Shown here one piece after another: positions 22,731-33,339 of a stretch of 60,000 bases of DNA. The position numbers and the translations under genes were made by a program. The notes below the pieces were generated by a model. That model was given only the letters and a program-made list of their open reading frames with translations. It searched no databases and was not told where the DNA came from. The DNA comes from Takakia lepidozioides (lineage: Eukaryota; Streptophyta; Takakiopsida; Takakiales; Takakiaceae). Positions within the stretch are counted from its first letter, which is position 1. Each line of letters opens with the position of its first letter. The stretch is taken from contig CM060733.1 in the NCBI GenBank assembly GCA_030704615.1, forward strand, positions 56,112,001 through 56,172,000, written 5' to 3'.

Positions 22731-22754
22731 GAAAAACCGGTTTCTGTAGTAGTG
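22731..22754 (-). repeat. CACTA terminal inverted repeat, right
   Basis: It ends in TAGTG and is followed by TAG. Its reverse complement begins with CACTACTACAGAAACC. Confidence 0.93.
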
Positions 22755-22757
22755 TAG
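22755..22757. repeat. Target-site duplication (TAG), right copy
   Basis: Matches 9,379-9,381 exactly. Confidence 0.9.
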
Positions 22758-23713
22758 TTTGCCAACCCCATGAAAGCTCGAACTCGGCTCACATCCGTGG
22801 GGCGTGGAATTTGTGCAATGGCCTCTACCTTAGTCTGCTGTACCCCCAATCCTCCAGGATATATCATGTGACCCAGATACTCAATCTGGTTGTGGAAAAA
22901 CTTGCACTTCCCCGGATGCAACTTCAATCCGTGCGCTCTCAAGCGCTCCAATACCACCTGAAGGTGTCTCTCATGCTCCTCCACCGTAACACTAAAGATG
23001 ATGATGTCATCTATGTAGCACCGAGCAAAGTCCACCCCTGCTAGAATCCTATCCATGACTCTCTGAAACTCTATAGGAGCATTCTTAAGCCCAAATGGTA
23101 AGAACCGCCACTGATATAGGCAATCCTTGCCGTGCTCATTGATCCCCCAGAATGTCGTCTTCTGCTTGTCCGCCTCCTTGATTGGCAACTGGTGATATCC
23201 GGATCGTAAATCCAAAGTGTTAAAGACCTTAGCATGCCCGATGGCATCAAAGATCTCCTCTGGAGTTGGCATGGCATACTTATTGGACTTGGTTTGACGA
23301 TTTACAGGCCGGTAATCACCGCACATACGTCTCTCCGTCCAATTGCCATAGACATCCTTCTTGGCTGGCATCACTATGGCTGAAGCATACTCTCCACCAG
23401 AGAGCTCCACCAAACCTGCCTCCCAGAGATCTTGAGTCCTCATCTGAATCAAAGACCTCTCCATGTCACTGTATCTATAGGGTCTCCGAAAGATTGGCGT
23501 GTCAGTGGCCAACTCGATACGGATCTCTTGACCCTTCAGTGCTCCCAAGTCTTTCAAACTGAATGCAAAGTAATTCCTGTAAGCCCTCAGGAACCGCCGT
23601 ATTCGTCTCTCTCCTCCGGTGACAATGGGTCCAATATCAGGCTTCCAATTGTCCTCCGTAACTGCAACCTTAAGTCCAGTGGGCTTAGAGGTAGAGGACG
23701 CGTCCAGTGGTTG
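22755..23713 (-). pseudogene. Gypsy pol, upstream half: reverse transcriptase
   Basis: The minus strand carries a typical gypsy RT. It begins with a leader with RRFLRAYRNYFAFSLKDLGAL, followed by CGDYRPVNRQTKSNKYAMP, FNTLDLRSGYHQLPI, FLPFGLKNAPIEFQRVMDRI and the catalytic CYIDDIIIFS (YxDD). It then runs through HPGKCKFFHNQIEYLGHMI to RVRAFMGLANY, where the CACTA terminus begins. The frame is continuous with the methyltransferase and protease upstream, apart from a TAG stop at 23,714-23,716. Joining across the CACTA insert with one TAG copy keeps the frame into RNase H. All RT catalytic aspartates are present. Confidence 0.95.
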
Positions 23714-23716
23714 CTA

Positions 23717-25726
23717 TGTTGCAACCTCTTGAGCAGTGCTCCCTACCTGCTCAGTCAGTGACAAGGCCTCATCCTGCCCCATCATCTCATCCTCAAGGAC
23801 TTCCTCCACCCGAGAAAAATCCCCAACCTCATCTATTATCGCCACCTTGGCTGCCAACTCCCTCTGAACCTCGAGCACCTCCCACGTGTGCCATGGATGT
23901 CTGCACCCCGTGGTCGTCACATGCTCGCCCCCACTCACTACATGTACCGTCTCGGTAGGCAAAGAGACCATCGAGGGAAGTGTACTCCGCACTCTGCGTT
24001 GCTCAACCATAGCCAAGCTGATAATCTAGGTCAAGCAATTGAGATCCATTGCTTGCCCCAACACCTGACAACGTGATGCCTCAGAAAGAGATGACACCGC
24101 CGTGGTACCAGTGGTAAAACCCATTGCCCGCTCACGCTCGTCAGCATTAGGCTCCACTAACTGGTGCAACTGAGCATACAACAGGAGGCCAGGTCCACTA
24201 TCCCGGAAAGCATGCGATCCTGGGAAGCTGAGCAGTGTAGGTAATGCTGCTCGTGGTTGACCCACCTTGTTGACCACTGCCAAAGGTGAACGGTCGTCGT
24301 GTCTCACACGCTGAGACTGCCTCCCTGTGTCTAGAATGCTATCCACTGTGAGATGTGCTGGCCGCTGCACCCCATCAAATGCACGCTTGAGCAGTGCGGG
24401 TGACATCAAGTTAGTCCACCATAGCCGTGGACGATGAGCCCGTGACCCCACTGTAGCTGCATCTAGCAACACTGCTGACCCAAGCCACGACCGGACTTGA
24501 TGCACACTGGCCATCACCCTGGCCCCAGAATCGCCCATCAATGGCACATTCTCCAAGATGTATGCTGGAGATACAGCTTGATGAAGCTGCAAGTGGCGCA
24601 AAACCCGCACCATCTCCCAAAACAGACCCGATCTCGAGTCTCGCAATCCATTGCCATGCCCGGCTCATGAATGCCCTTGGCAGGGCCAACCTGCCACTAC
24701 TTGATCAATGGAGCCAACCCGCTCCAAATCCTGCGCCCCCAGCAACGAAATGTCTGCTGGCAATGCCTGCTGATATCCACGAACTACAGACACCGACAAC
24801 AACTCAGGGTACCGCTGCACCAACTGAGCAACATGGTGAAGTGAAACGCGTCGTGCAGTCTCATTCCTCTCCACATACAGGTAACGCCGAACTCGTACAC
24901 CTGCCTGTAACACAGCAGCCAATCCGGTGCTGATCCCGCCAAACAAGTCCAGAAGACAAATGCCTTCATCCGGATACTGCCACACAATAGGTGTGGTGTC
25001 CAATGGAGACAACTGAGGTGGTCCTGGTGCAATCCCCGCACTCTCCTCCTCCCCTGACGGTACAAAAGTATCCACCCAGGCTTGTTGCACCCGTTGATCA
25101 GCATCCCGATGCAAATCCTTGCTCGTGCCCCACAATGAAATCTGAGCAACCATGGTAGGCAACTCTGCCATACCATACATGTTATCCTGCTCTCCCGGAG
25201 GTGGCACATCCTCTGAATGAGCGTTGCCCTCAAGCAACTCTCCAAGCCAACTTATTGCCACTGTGAATGCTGCTAGTGTTGGCATCTTGCCTCGCTGAGC
25301 AACCGCAACTCCTCCTATGAACGTCACAGGGAGCTGCACACGCCGACCCTCCCCTGACTGCCATGCAGGCCTATAGGAAGCTGACTCCTCCCAAAAATCC
25401 AGGGTGAAGCCCATGGGGTACAACACTGCCCCACCAACCAGGACATCGTATGGGACCGCGTCTGTCACAATGGCCTTGGCTCGCATCACTGAGCCATCTG
25501 TAGGGTGATCCGGCCGTAGTCTGATAGCCAACTCACGCTGTGTCATGCCCCGAGCCTGCTCCGATCCTCCCAGAGACGTCTATATCTGGAAAGGACAAGG
25601 CTCCATATCTGCCTCCGTGAGGCCCAAGCCTGCAATAGCAGCTCTGCCCAGCATCAATGGCTAAGCTCCCGAGTCCAACAAAACCCGCAGTGGCCGGACC
25701 TCTTGCCTGCCGGTCCACTCAAACAG
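23717..25726 (-). pseudogene. Gypsy pol: aspartic protease and DNA cytosine-5 methyltransferase
   Basis: A protease signature VLLDSGA lies at about 25,664-25,684 and is followed by a TAG stop (25,661). Further down, a C5-methyltransferase fold spans roughly 24,967-24,029. It has motif I DLFGGISTG (SAM binding), motif IV GWPCQGHS (catalytic Cys, 24,680), motif VI ENV (YILENVPLMGD), motif VIII SRAHRPRLWW, and a motif X-like SRCQVLGQAMDLNCL. A TGA at 24,665 lies three codons after PCQ, and TAG codons lie at 25,580 and 24,026. All are in one frame with the RT. The domain sits between protease and RT, so it was presumably expressed as part of the polyprotein. The target specificity is unknown. It is a pseudogene in this copy. 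Confidence 0.9.
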
Positions 25727-27877
25727 AAAATGCCATCCTGGTTGTCTAACATGACAACTCCAGGTGTAACCATGGCGTGCTCAATGGCTGGCCTAGCTGG
25801 CAGCTCCATCAACCTGGCAGCTGCAGCTTGCCATGGCGCCGCCGTGACAGTCTTGACCCTCAAATCCGAGGATCCCTCCGGCACTACACCTCCCACTATC
25901 TCCACAGAAGATGAAGTAACCTCCCCACTCTCACAGAGTGTAGCTGCCAGCCTGAACACCTCAGCTGGTCTTACCCCCGACGTCGCAATCATGGTAGCCA
26001 AGAACAATGGAGCCTGGCACACAGATGTGGCCACTCCTAGCAGCACACTAGCTGCCGTAGCCTTGCCAATACTAGGTAGTGGTGCTACCCGTGTAGCTCT
26101 CCCCAATGGCATAGTAACCTCCGCCTCAGTAACAGTCGGGCGAGAACTAGGTGCCATGGATGGCGTCGACACTGTCTCCACCAATGTGAATGACTGAGGA
26201 AGCCTAGCCTGACGGCTTGCCTCCCCACGCTGTGGATCCAACTCCACCTCTGCACCTCATGGCTCAGGAACTCGTGCTGCTCCTCGAGTCACGGCTGCAG
26301 CAGACTCCACCTGCACTAGTGGTAGTGCTGCTCCGCACATGAATCCCATGCCTCCCATATCTCCTCCCTCAGGAGCAGGAGGTGGACCATCCGGCCTTGG
26401 AGCCGGTACCACCTGAGCTGTAGCCGTGGCAGCGAGCCTCTGCTCTAGCTGCTGAAGCCGGTTGGCCATGCCTTGGTCAACACCCTGACCTCCGCGTCCT
26501 TGGCTATGTTGAGCTTGCCCTTGGCCTGCACCTCGTGCCTGGCCACCTCGTCCTCTCTGGGCTGCTCCACCTCGCCCCCGGCCACCATTGTTCCCTTGGA
26601 ACTGGCCTGGGCGCAACTCAGGATGCAAACCATAACACTGGGCCTCTCCATGCCCGTGCTTGCCACAATGCCCACACTGCAATTGTGCAGGCTGTGCATG
26701 TGCTGGCCATTTGCCTCCCTCTGGACAATCCTTCTTGACGTGGGGTCCTCCACATATCCAACACACCACATCCGCCCGTTGTTGGCCTGCAAATGAAGGG
26801 AGAGACCCCTGCATCTGAGGTCTTCTCTGCCCTTCCCTGAGCTTCACCTGAGCCCCCTTGTTGCCTTGAGTACGTTGAGGTAGTGGTTGGCTAGGAGCAC
26901 CACTACCCCGTGGTGTCTCCTTAGCAAATCCCACCATGACCACTCGTTCCTCCACCATGTTGAGCTCTATCTGCTTTGCCAGCAAAAACACATTTGCTAA
27001 GGTGGGTTGGGCCGCTTGTAGGAGAGTTGCATCCCACACCCTTTTCCTCAGTTCCTTGTCCAATATCCCATACCAGAATTGGACTGCCTGAGCTTCCGTA
27101 ACCCCTTGGGTTACATTTATCAAGCGCCTCATGCGAGTGAAAGCCTCCCTCAAGCTCTCAGTAGGCTTCCGTTGGAACTCTTGCAAGCTCCGCAACTTCT
27201 TTGTCCTCACCCCTTGGTAGTTCCCTCTCAACTCTTCGAAGAACTCCACAACAGGGTTGAAGGCAGGCACGGGTACTGGTGCTGGTGCGGTAGTGGCTTG
27301 GGTGGACGTCGTAGCTACTGTACCACCAGTCCCACTAGTCCCACTGCTACTTGCTGAAGCTGCCGGTGCAGCGGCAGGTGTAGCCATTGCCCTCGTGGCT
27401 CTAGTGCCCCTAGTAATGGAGACATAGTCGGGTGACCAGTACATCCTCCACTCCTCGATCTCAACCTCATGCCCCTGCCTGAACTCATGGTAATCATCCA
27501 TAGGCGGCCCCTCAAGGTGCTGAAACAGCCCCTTCCATGCCATGAAAGGCGTAAATAGTTGTGGATTGCGCATTTGCTGCAAATCACACCAACTATCAAA
27601 CTCTTGGATAAAATCATCCAACTCGATGGTGCCCACCGTCCCAGAGTACCTCCGTGGCCCCTTTGGTAGCTCCATACATCTCCTCCATTGTGTCCCACAA
27701 CAATGGCAAGGAAACAACTTGCACCGCCGGTATGAGTCCTCCTGATTCACAATCCGAATCAGAACCTTCCGTAGAAGACACAGGAGGTGAAGGTGGCCTA
27801 AACCGCACACCTCGTCTCGTGTACCCACTAGTATCGCTAGTGCTCGAACCGACACTGTCCCCAGCAACTAGTGGCAC
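25727..27877 (-). pseudogene. Gypsy Gag with two zinc knuckles
   Basis: A Ser/Pro-rich leader (27,614-27,877) continues after a probable one-base frame change near 27,660 into a Gag domain with YSGTVGTIELDDFIQEF, WKGLFQHLEGP, and the RETROTRANS_GAG-like block SLREAFTRMRRL and QAVQFWYGILDKELRKRVW. Two CCHC knuckles follow: CWICGGPHVKKDC and CGHCGKHGHGEAQC, then a Gly/Arg/Gln-rich tail. A TGA stop at 26,257 separates a further linker (to 25,654) that should lead into protease, with another frame change near 25,740 (possibly a natural gag-pol shift). Gag forms the virus-like particle and packages RNA. It is broken here. Confidence 0.85.
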
Positions 27878-27879
27878 CT

Positions 27880-28560
27880 CCGTGTTGACAAATTGTCATT
27901 CAACCGGTCATGAACATGTCCCTAACCCCCTCTTCACAAGGTAACCGGGTAGAGAACTTGTTGCGGCTTATGGTTTGGAATACTAGGTTCCTAACATAGC
28001 CTACACCTGTACCTGCATACACCGCAAGCACTTCTATGGTTGGCTGGTCATCACCTCCAACCTCACCACAGGAGAAACAATGATGGTCTGGCTGGTCATC
28101 ACCCCAGCCTCACCATCGACAGCATGCTCTAGGACTGGCCGGTGATCAAATCCGGACCAATCACCTATAAAAAACAAGCGCCCACACAAAACTAGCATGG
28201 CGCACAGTCAAGCATGCAGGTATGGAGGGGATCCAAACACAAGAAATCAAAACGACAACTCCCCCACACCAAAAACAACTCCACGGTGTTGCTCCTGCAA
28301 AGACATCCCAGCCCAAACCCGGACTGACTCTTGCCTCCACCTATGGAAAGATCTTGGCCTAATGAGAGGGTGGAAACTACGAGGAAGAGAAGCTAAAGCA
28401 ATGCCTAACCCCAGCATGCCCTCATCCCAACACTCTTCATCTCCTTTCTTCCCTCACTTGCATGACCATGGGAATATCATGAAGATACTCCTCAAACGCC
28501 CTCCACGAGCTTCAAAATTCGGCCTTCAAGACCACATGTCAGTCCTTAGTTAGTCCACCA
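27880..28560. other. 5' flank of the retrotransposon, no gene seen
   Basis: By position this should contain the leader and perhaps part of the LTR of the gypsy element. I see no similarity to 6,710-7,200 and no clear tRNA-complementary primer site. A repeated GGCTGGTCATCACC (28,041 and 28,089) is the only obvious pattern. Confidence 0.4.
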
Positions 28561-28568
28561 GTACCTCC

Positions 28569-29010
28569 ATGAGTCAGCACAGGCCGTCCACAGGTCAACA
28601 CGGGCCACCACAGACCAGCACAGGCCCACACAACTCACTGGTCACAGCCGTCACAGCCCCACACAGGCACAGCCTGTCACAGCCCTACACATCACAACGT
28701 GTCACAGCCCATCACAGCCCCACAGACCACAGGGCACAGCCCACCACAGCCTGTCACAGCCCATCACAGCTTGTCACAGCTCGCCTCAGCCTATCACAGC
28801 CCATCACAGCCCCACAAGCCACAGGGCACAGCCTGTCACAGCCCGCCACAACTCGTCACAACCCCACAGGCCACTAGGCACAGCCCGTCACAGCCCCACA
28901 GGCCACTGGGCACAGCCTGTCACAGCCCCTCACAGCCCGTCACAGCCCCACAGGCCACATGGCACAACCTGTCACAGCCCGCCACAGCCTGTCACAACCC
29001 ATCACAGCCC
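28569..29010. repeat. CACAGCC minisatellite
   Basis: About forty copies of a C/A-rich 9-10 bp unit (CATCACAGCC / CGTCACAGCC) arranged in 30-38 bp higher-order units such as CCCACAGGCCACTGGGCACAG. Open frames across it (Thr/Ala/His/Ser-Gln-Pro type) are repeat artefacts. Confidence 0.9.
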
Positions 29011-29299
29011 CATCCATGGCCACTCATGGCAATTTAGCCATTTCTCCAAGGGGTTTAGCCACGCCAAGCTAGGGTTTGTGTCTCTTGGACTCTAGGCTTC
29101 TTTGCACCGAGCTATGGCGGTTGTGAAGAAATCAGCAAGGTATTCTTGCTATTTTGGCTCCCACACACCACCAATAGTAGCCCTAAGCCATGAGGAAGAT
29201 GGTTGCCTCAAACCAAGTCTTCTTTCTCACTTAGACTCCCCAAACACGCCACTAAACTCAATGGCAAACAATCAAGCCTTGCTGGTTTCCAGCCCTTGT

Positions 29300-29510
29300 G
29301 AGCACGACTGAAGGCATGCTCCACACATGCCCCACTCTCACCACAAGAGAACCTGAAAATACAAGCTTCAGCGGGCTGGAAGCATGCTCCACACATGCCC
29401 TACAGGGAAACTAGCCCCTTCCTTCCTTTCTTGCACTCCCAAACTTGAAAGTACAAGCCTTCAACAGGGCGAAAGCATGCTCCACACATGCATTGCCCTC
29501 ACATAAGGGA
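29300..29510. repeat. Repeated GCATGCTCCACACATGCC units
   Basis: Three copies of (A/G)GCATGCTCCACACATGC, near 29,312, 29,381 and 29,474, with shared flanks (ACAAGCxTTCA and GGAAA(C/T)(T/C)AGCCC). The copies are about 70-95 bp apart. No gene. Confidence 0.75.
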
Positions 29511-29589
29511 AATCAGCCCTTCCATCTTCCTTGCTTGCCTTCAAGCTTGAAGATGGAATTCCATCAACAGATGAGTGTTTTTATGACTT

Positions 29590-30170
29590 CACATATGACT
29601 ATTTTTTCAGTCTTATATGCGTTCATGACTACATCACTCTGTAGTGAAAAAAACCCTGTCATAGCGACTAGTCTTTAGGACTGCGTTTTGCAAGTCATAT
29701 CCGTGACTGCTTGCGTGACACCTGGAGTCTTGCTGCAGAGAAGGTTGCAGTCACAACTATATGACTACATTGTCTGTTGAGCGCTGCTTACATGGAGAGG
29801 TTTCAGCGGGACACGTGCGCCACTGCGCAAGCGACACGTCATGCATTCGTCAGGGGATCATATGACTATATGTCTGCAAAGTGATGCTTACATGGAGAGG
29901 CGACGGATGGACACGTGCGCCACTGCGAATTTGACATGTCACGACTTCTTGCCATAATCATATGACTACATGTCTGTACAGTGATGCCTACATAGAGAGG
30001 CGCTAGCGGGACATGTGTGCTATGGCAGATTTCACACGTGGTGATTACATGACTCGCTCATATGACTACAGGGATGTCTACATGGAGAGTTGTTAGCGGG
30101 ACACCTGTTGCACTTGAGATGTGACATGTGGCACACAGACAAAATATATGACTAGCATATATGACTACGG
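29590..30170. repeat. Subterminal repeats with CATATGACTA in ~100-bp tandem units
   Basis: Four successive units of about 80-100 bp (29,771-29,870; 29,871-29,970; 29,971-30,071; 30,072-30,152) contain TGTCTG, ATGCTTACATGGAGAGG, GACACGTG and end with ATCATATGACTA. More copies of the 10-mer lie at 29,592, 29,624, 29,759 and 30,156. Regularly spaced short motifs near a terminus are typical binding sites for TNPA-type proteins. Confidence 0.8.
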
Positions 30171-30727
30171 ATCTTTACACGTGGTGAAAATATGGATAAA
30201 GAATGTCGTGTCATATACTGCCACGTGTTCTGGTTTGAGCAGGAGTGATGCCACGTGTCATCAAGATTGTTTTCCGAAATAGTTTATATTTTTAATGTTT
30301 ATATTTTATATTTTAGTTTTCATTTAATATTTAAAAGAACATGGAGATTGCAGCCTTGGATTTTTTTATAAAATGGTATTATTTTTAATATTATTATTTA
30401 AAATGAAAGTGAATTAAATGATTTAAATTCTTCATTACATGGTGAAATTCCAACATGAAAACAGAATGGATCCCTCCTGCATACTATCAACCCCAAGGAG
30501 AATGAAAATAGTCAACTACAGGGCAATACAAGCCCTAAAAATCACATTACAAAAATCCAAATGAGACCAATGTCCCAATGGACACCTCAAAAGCCATAAG
30601 GTCAAAAAATCCATGCCTCAAAAGGCCCAGCAAAAAACAAGCAAACCCACACATGGGCTGAATTCTTGTAGCTAGTATGCTCTAGTACTATTAGAATCAA
30701 GAACTCTGTTAAACAGTGCAATACTGA

Positions 30728-33330
30728 CTATCCCTTCCGCATAAGTTTCAGTAACTTTAGACTCCAAAGTGTTGTCTGGCCAACCACCTGCCCCAACTCG
30801 GTATGTTTCCTAACACCATTCACATATGGTAGAGGGGTGTTACTGCCACATGCCTCTTTGATGTACACACAGGCATAATCAAGGGGCACAGCAGGGTACC
30901 CGTAACCCACCACAGCACCTTGAAGAGCAACAATCAGCCCTACTCCACATTTCTTGCGTTTGGAGTTCACATCCAACAGCCGAACCTCGTCACCCACCCT
31001 GAACTGTGATCCCGACTCCACACAAAAAAGAACACGATGTGAAAACCCATGACATACACACGACTATGACACTCAACATTTGCGAATTAAAGAGAGCCCC
31101 AAGGTTGGAAAAAATAAAACAAACAAGACAAGGGCCTGGACTTACTCCATTTGCAGTCTCGAGTGGTTGTGAGACCTCTTTTGGGGGGCTACTCGCCGGG
31201 TCGACACTCTTGCCCCTGGTCTGTACCGGCTTGTCGACAATATCACCTTTGTTTGTCACAAGTTCCTGTGTCACAGACCAGAGAACAACCATGAAAGCAA
31301 TGAGCAAACAGGAATAGTGAATAGAAACAAAATCCAAGTATGAATCAAACAAAAAAAGCCAACATGAAAACCTGCAAAGAAAACCTAGCATTAATCAAGC
31401 AACCGAGGAGAAGCATCTAGGAAAGCAATGCAATGAATGAACCCACAAAATTGTAGCCTCTGGAGCACTGTTAGAATGTTTGTACCTTCACAGTAGCAGT
31501 GTTGTATGGTTGTTGTCCGAAAACAGGCTGAGACTCCAAAAACTTGGGAATACTGGCAGCTTTCGATGCCTTCCACAAGAAATGCCACAACACCTCTGTT
31601 AAATACTCATTAGTTGGTGAATCTGGTTGCACTTTCCATGGCTCTGGAAAAATCCCACTGAAGGGAGGATTGTTTGCCGCCTTTCTTGGTGTGTCGTCAA
31701 CAAGAACAGTGTCCTCATAAGTCCATTCTGGCCAGTCTGCCCACACTCTAGACAAGTTCTTGAAATATAATGGCTTTGAATCAGACCCCTTACGGCATGG
31801 GAGGACTGGATCCTCGTCACAGTGAAGGGCATCCCCCTGGAAAACCAGCTTAGTGTGGGCTGCAAAAATATAATCCACCATTGGGAAGAAGTTGCGAGCT
31901 TGGCAACAAGACCACACCGCCACCTCAAAGTGTTCAAAACACTTTTGCAAAAAGTCATAACAGCGTGGTCTCAAAACTACCATCTTCTTGCCACACATCT
32001 TCCCCACAAAACCTTTGGGAAGGGATGCAGGCCCATTAGCAAAATGAAAAGATTCACATAACAGACCATTTAGGTCCAGAATTAGTAAATGCTTCCTCGT
32101 TGGTCCAGGAAGTAAACTGTCATTTGGCTTCAACATGTGAGCAGGAGAAAATAAAACAACCTGCTTGTTTGTTTTGTCCCCGTCTGCATCTTCCTCCCCA
32201 TTTAAACTCCCATATACCTGCATACCAGAATCCGGTGTGCCCGGCGGCTCTGTCACCATCCCCCTGGACTGCTACTGCCTTCGTACATGGCAAGGGCTGA
32301 ATTTCCACGTGTACCTCACAGCTGGCCTTCCCTGTATCCTGCTGTTGCTCGGTCAAATTCAAAAGATCATCAGTGACAGGAAGACATAAGGGCTTAGAGT
32401 GAGCACCAATTACCGTGTGAAATTGGGATTCCAAACATTTTGATACTGTCACAGCAGACGCATCCATCGTAGATGTCACTGGTCCTGCGCCTGGTAGATT
32501 AATCCCCAATCTGGTCACAATGGCTTTCTGGTACTCAATCATACTCTGCATCTGTAATTTTAAGTCTGCCATGTCACGTCCTTGTGATTCCACCAGTTTG
32601 TCCAAGCCATCCATCCTGCCAACTACTGTAGAATATGCGAGACTTCCCTCTTGCCAATCCATGAAAACTTGCCTAAGTATGAATCAAACAAAAAAAACCT
32701 AGCATGAACAACCATTGGAAAGAAAACCCAGGCCAAAAGCCTTGAAAAAAACCCTAGCAACCTATGATGCAGCAACCACTCTAGCAAACGTGGAAAACAC
32801 ACTTACCCGCCTGTCACTCCCAGCTGACAACCGTGACACTGAACCCTCTTGAATTTCATATAATGTAGGAGGGCACCCTGATAGTGTTTCCTACAAATTA
32901 ATCCATGCCACAAACAAACCCATGCCACAAGTCAGTAAGCAATGTGAGGGCTGACTATATACACATAGCAATTCAATGAGGAACAAAATACAGAGTCGTG
33001 ATGATGCCACTTACCAAGCGTGCTTCCACCATTGCCTTCCCACCACGGCCAGTCTTGGTAGGATTCTGAATTGCACCATTTGCCTTCTTCATGTTGCCCG
33101 ACACTTTGTGGAATACCTCTGTCTGCCAGTAACTTACAAGCTTGTTCCATACCTCGTCAGATACAGTAATGGGTTTCCCCTTACCACCCAACCACGCAGT
33201 GTGTGCTTTATAACGCTGGCTCTTCATTATTCTGCCAATTGTTTGTTTTGGGTGGAAGTCTTTTAACTTGTGTGGCGTATATGAAAATAGCTTAGCTAGG
33301 TGATCTCTGATTTCGTATACAACTTCATCA
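30728..33330 (-). pseudogene. Second TNPA-like protein with FCP1/NIF-type HAD domain
   Basis: Exons recognised on the minus strand: about 33,330-33,015 (Transposase_24-like, DEVWNKLVSYWQTEVFHKV), 32,890-32,808, 32,665-32,260 (coiled-coil-like: VVGRMDGLDKLVESQGRDMA), 32,260-31,490 (HAD domain) and 31,015-30,728 (C-terminal module with FRVGDEVRLLDVN and ELGQVVGQTTLWSLKLL). The HAD part (32,094-31,630) shows HLLILDLNGLLCES, VAVWSCCQAR and DTVLVDDTP, as in the CACTA copy at 11.4-11.9 kb, but overall it is strongly diverged. A frame change near 32,260 and loss of the N-terminal region before 33,330 make it a probable pseudogene. It shares the whole module order with the first copy, so the fusion predates their divergence. 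Confidence 0.75.
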
Positions 33331-33339
33331 GTTTGGTTC

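Larger units (their letters stand above)
9382..22754. mobile_element. Complete CACTA (En/Spm) DNA transposon, 13.4 kb
   Basis: The left end reads CACTAGTACAGAAACTGGTT and the right end, reverse-complemented, CACTACTACAGAAACCGGTT (21 of 24 terminal bases match). Both are flanked by TAG. Inside the left terminus AACGGCTCTTCTCACAC is mirrored near the right end by GTGTAAGAAGAGCCGTT. Copies of TCACACC/GGTGTGA crowd both ends, as expected for TNPA-binding subterminal repeats. It holds a tnp2-type transposase on the plus strand, a TNPA-like gene on the minus strand with an added FCP1-like domain, a LINE-type fragment, and PPR fragments. It sits inside the RT/RNase H junction of the gypsy element, so it is the younger insertion. 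Confidence 0.95.
7208..27877 (-). mobile_element. Ty3/gypsy retrotransposon carrying a C5-methyltransferase and a PHD finger, split by a CACTA element
   Basis: Reading on the minus strand the order is Gag (zinc knuckles), aspartic protease, DNA cytosine-5 methyltransferase domain, reverse transcriptase, [13.4 kb CACTA insertion], RNase H, integrase, PHD finger. RT before RNase H before integrase is the Ty3/gypsy order. The element proper is about 7.3 kb once the insert is discounted. It is inactive: six in-frame stops and three apparent frame changes interrupt gag-pol. No LTR pair, primer-binding site or polypurine tract could be identified by eye, so the true outer ends are unknown. The rows below describe each part. 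Confidence 0.9.

Noticed and set aside
24665-25546. Free-standing host DNA methyltransferase gene
   Set aside because: It is in one frame with protease upstream and RT downstream, has no introns and no own start, so it belongs to the retrotransposon.
25703-26197. Plus-strand open frame of 164 codons
   Set aside because: Shadow of the Gag-protease linker on the opposite strand; no domain.
6710-28560. LTR pair for the gypsy element
   Set aside because: No matching sequence was found by eye between the two flanks; needs a dot plot.
28569-29037. Two plus-strand open frames of over 100 codons rich in Ser/Gln/Pro/His
   Set aside because: They run through the CACAGCC minisatellite; both composition and periodicity come from the repeat.
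29635-29655. CACTCTGTAGTGAAAAAAAC as certain CACTA terminus
   Set aside because: It starts CACTC not CACTA, and no inverted partner or 3-bp duplication was found.
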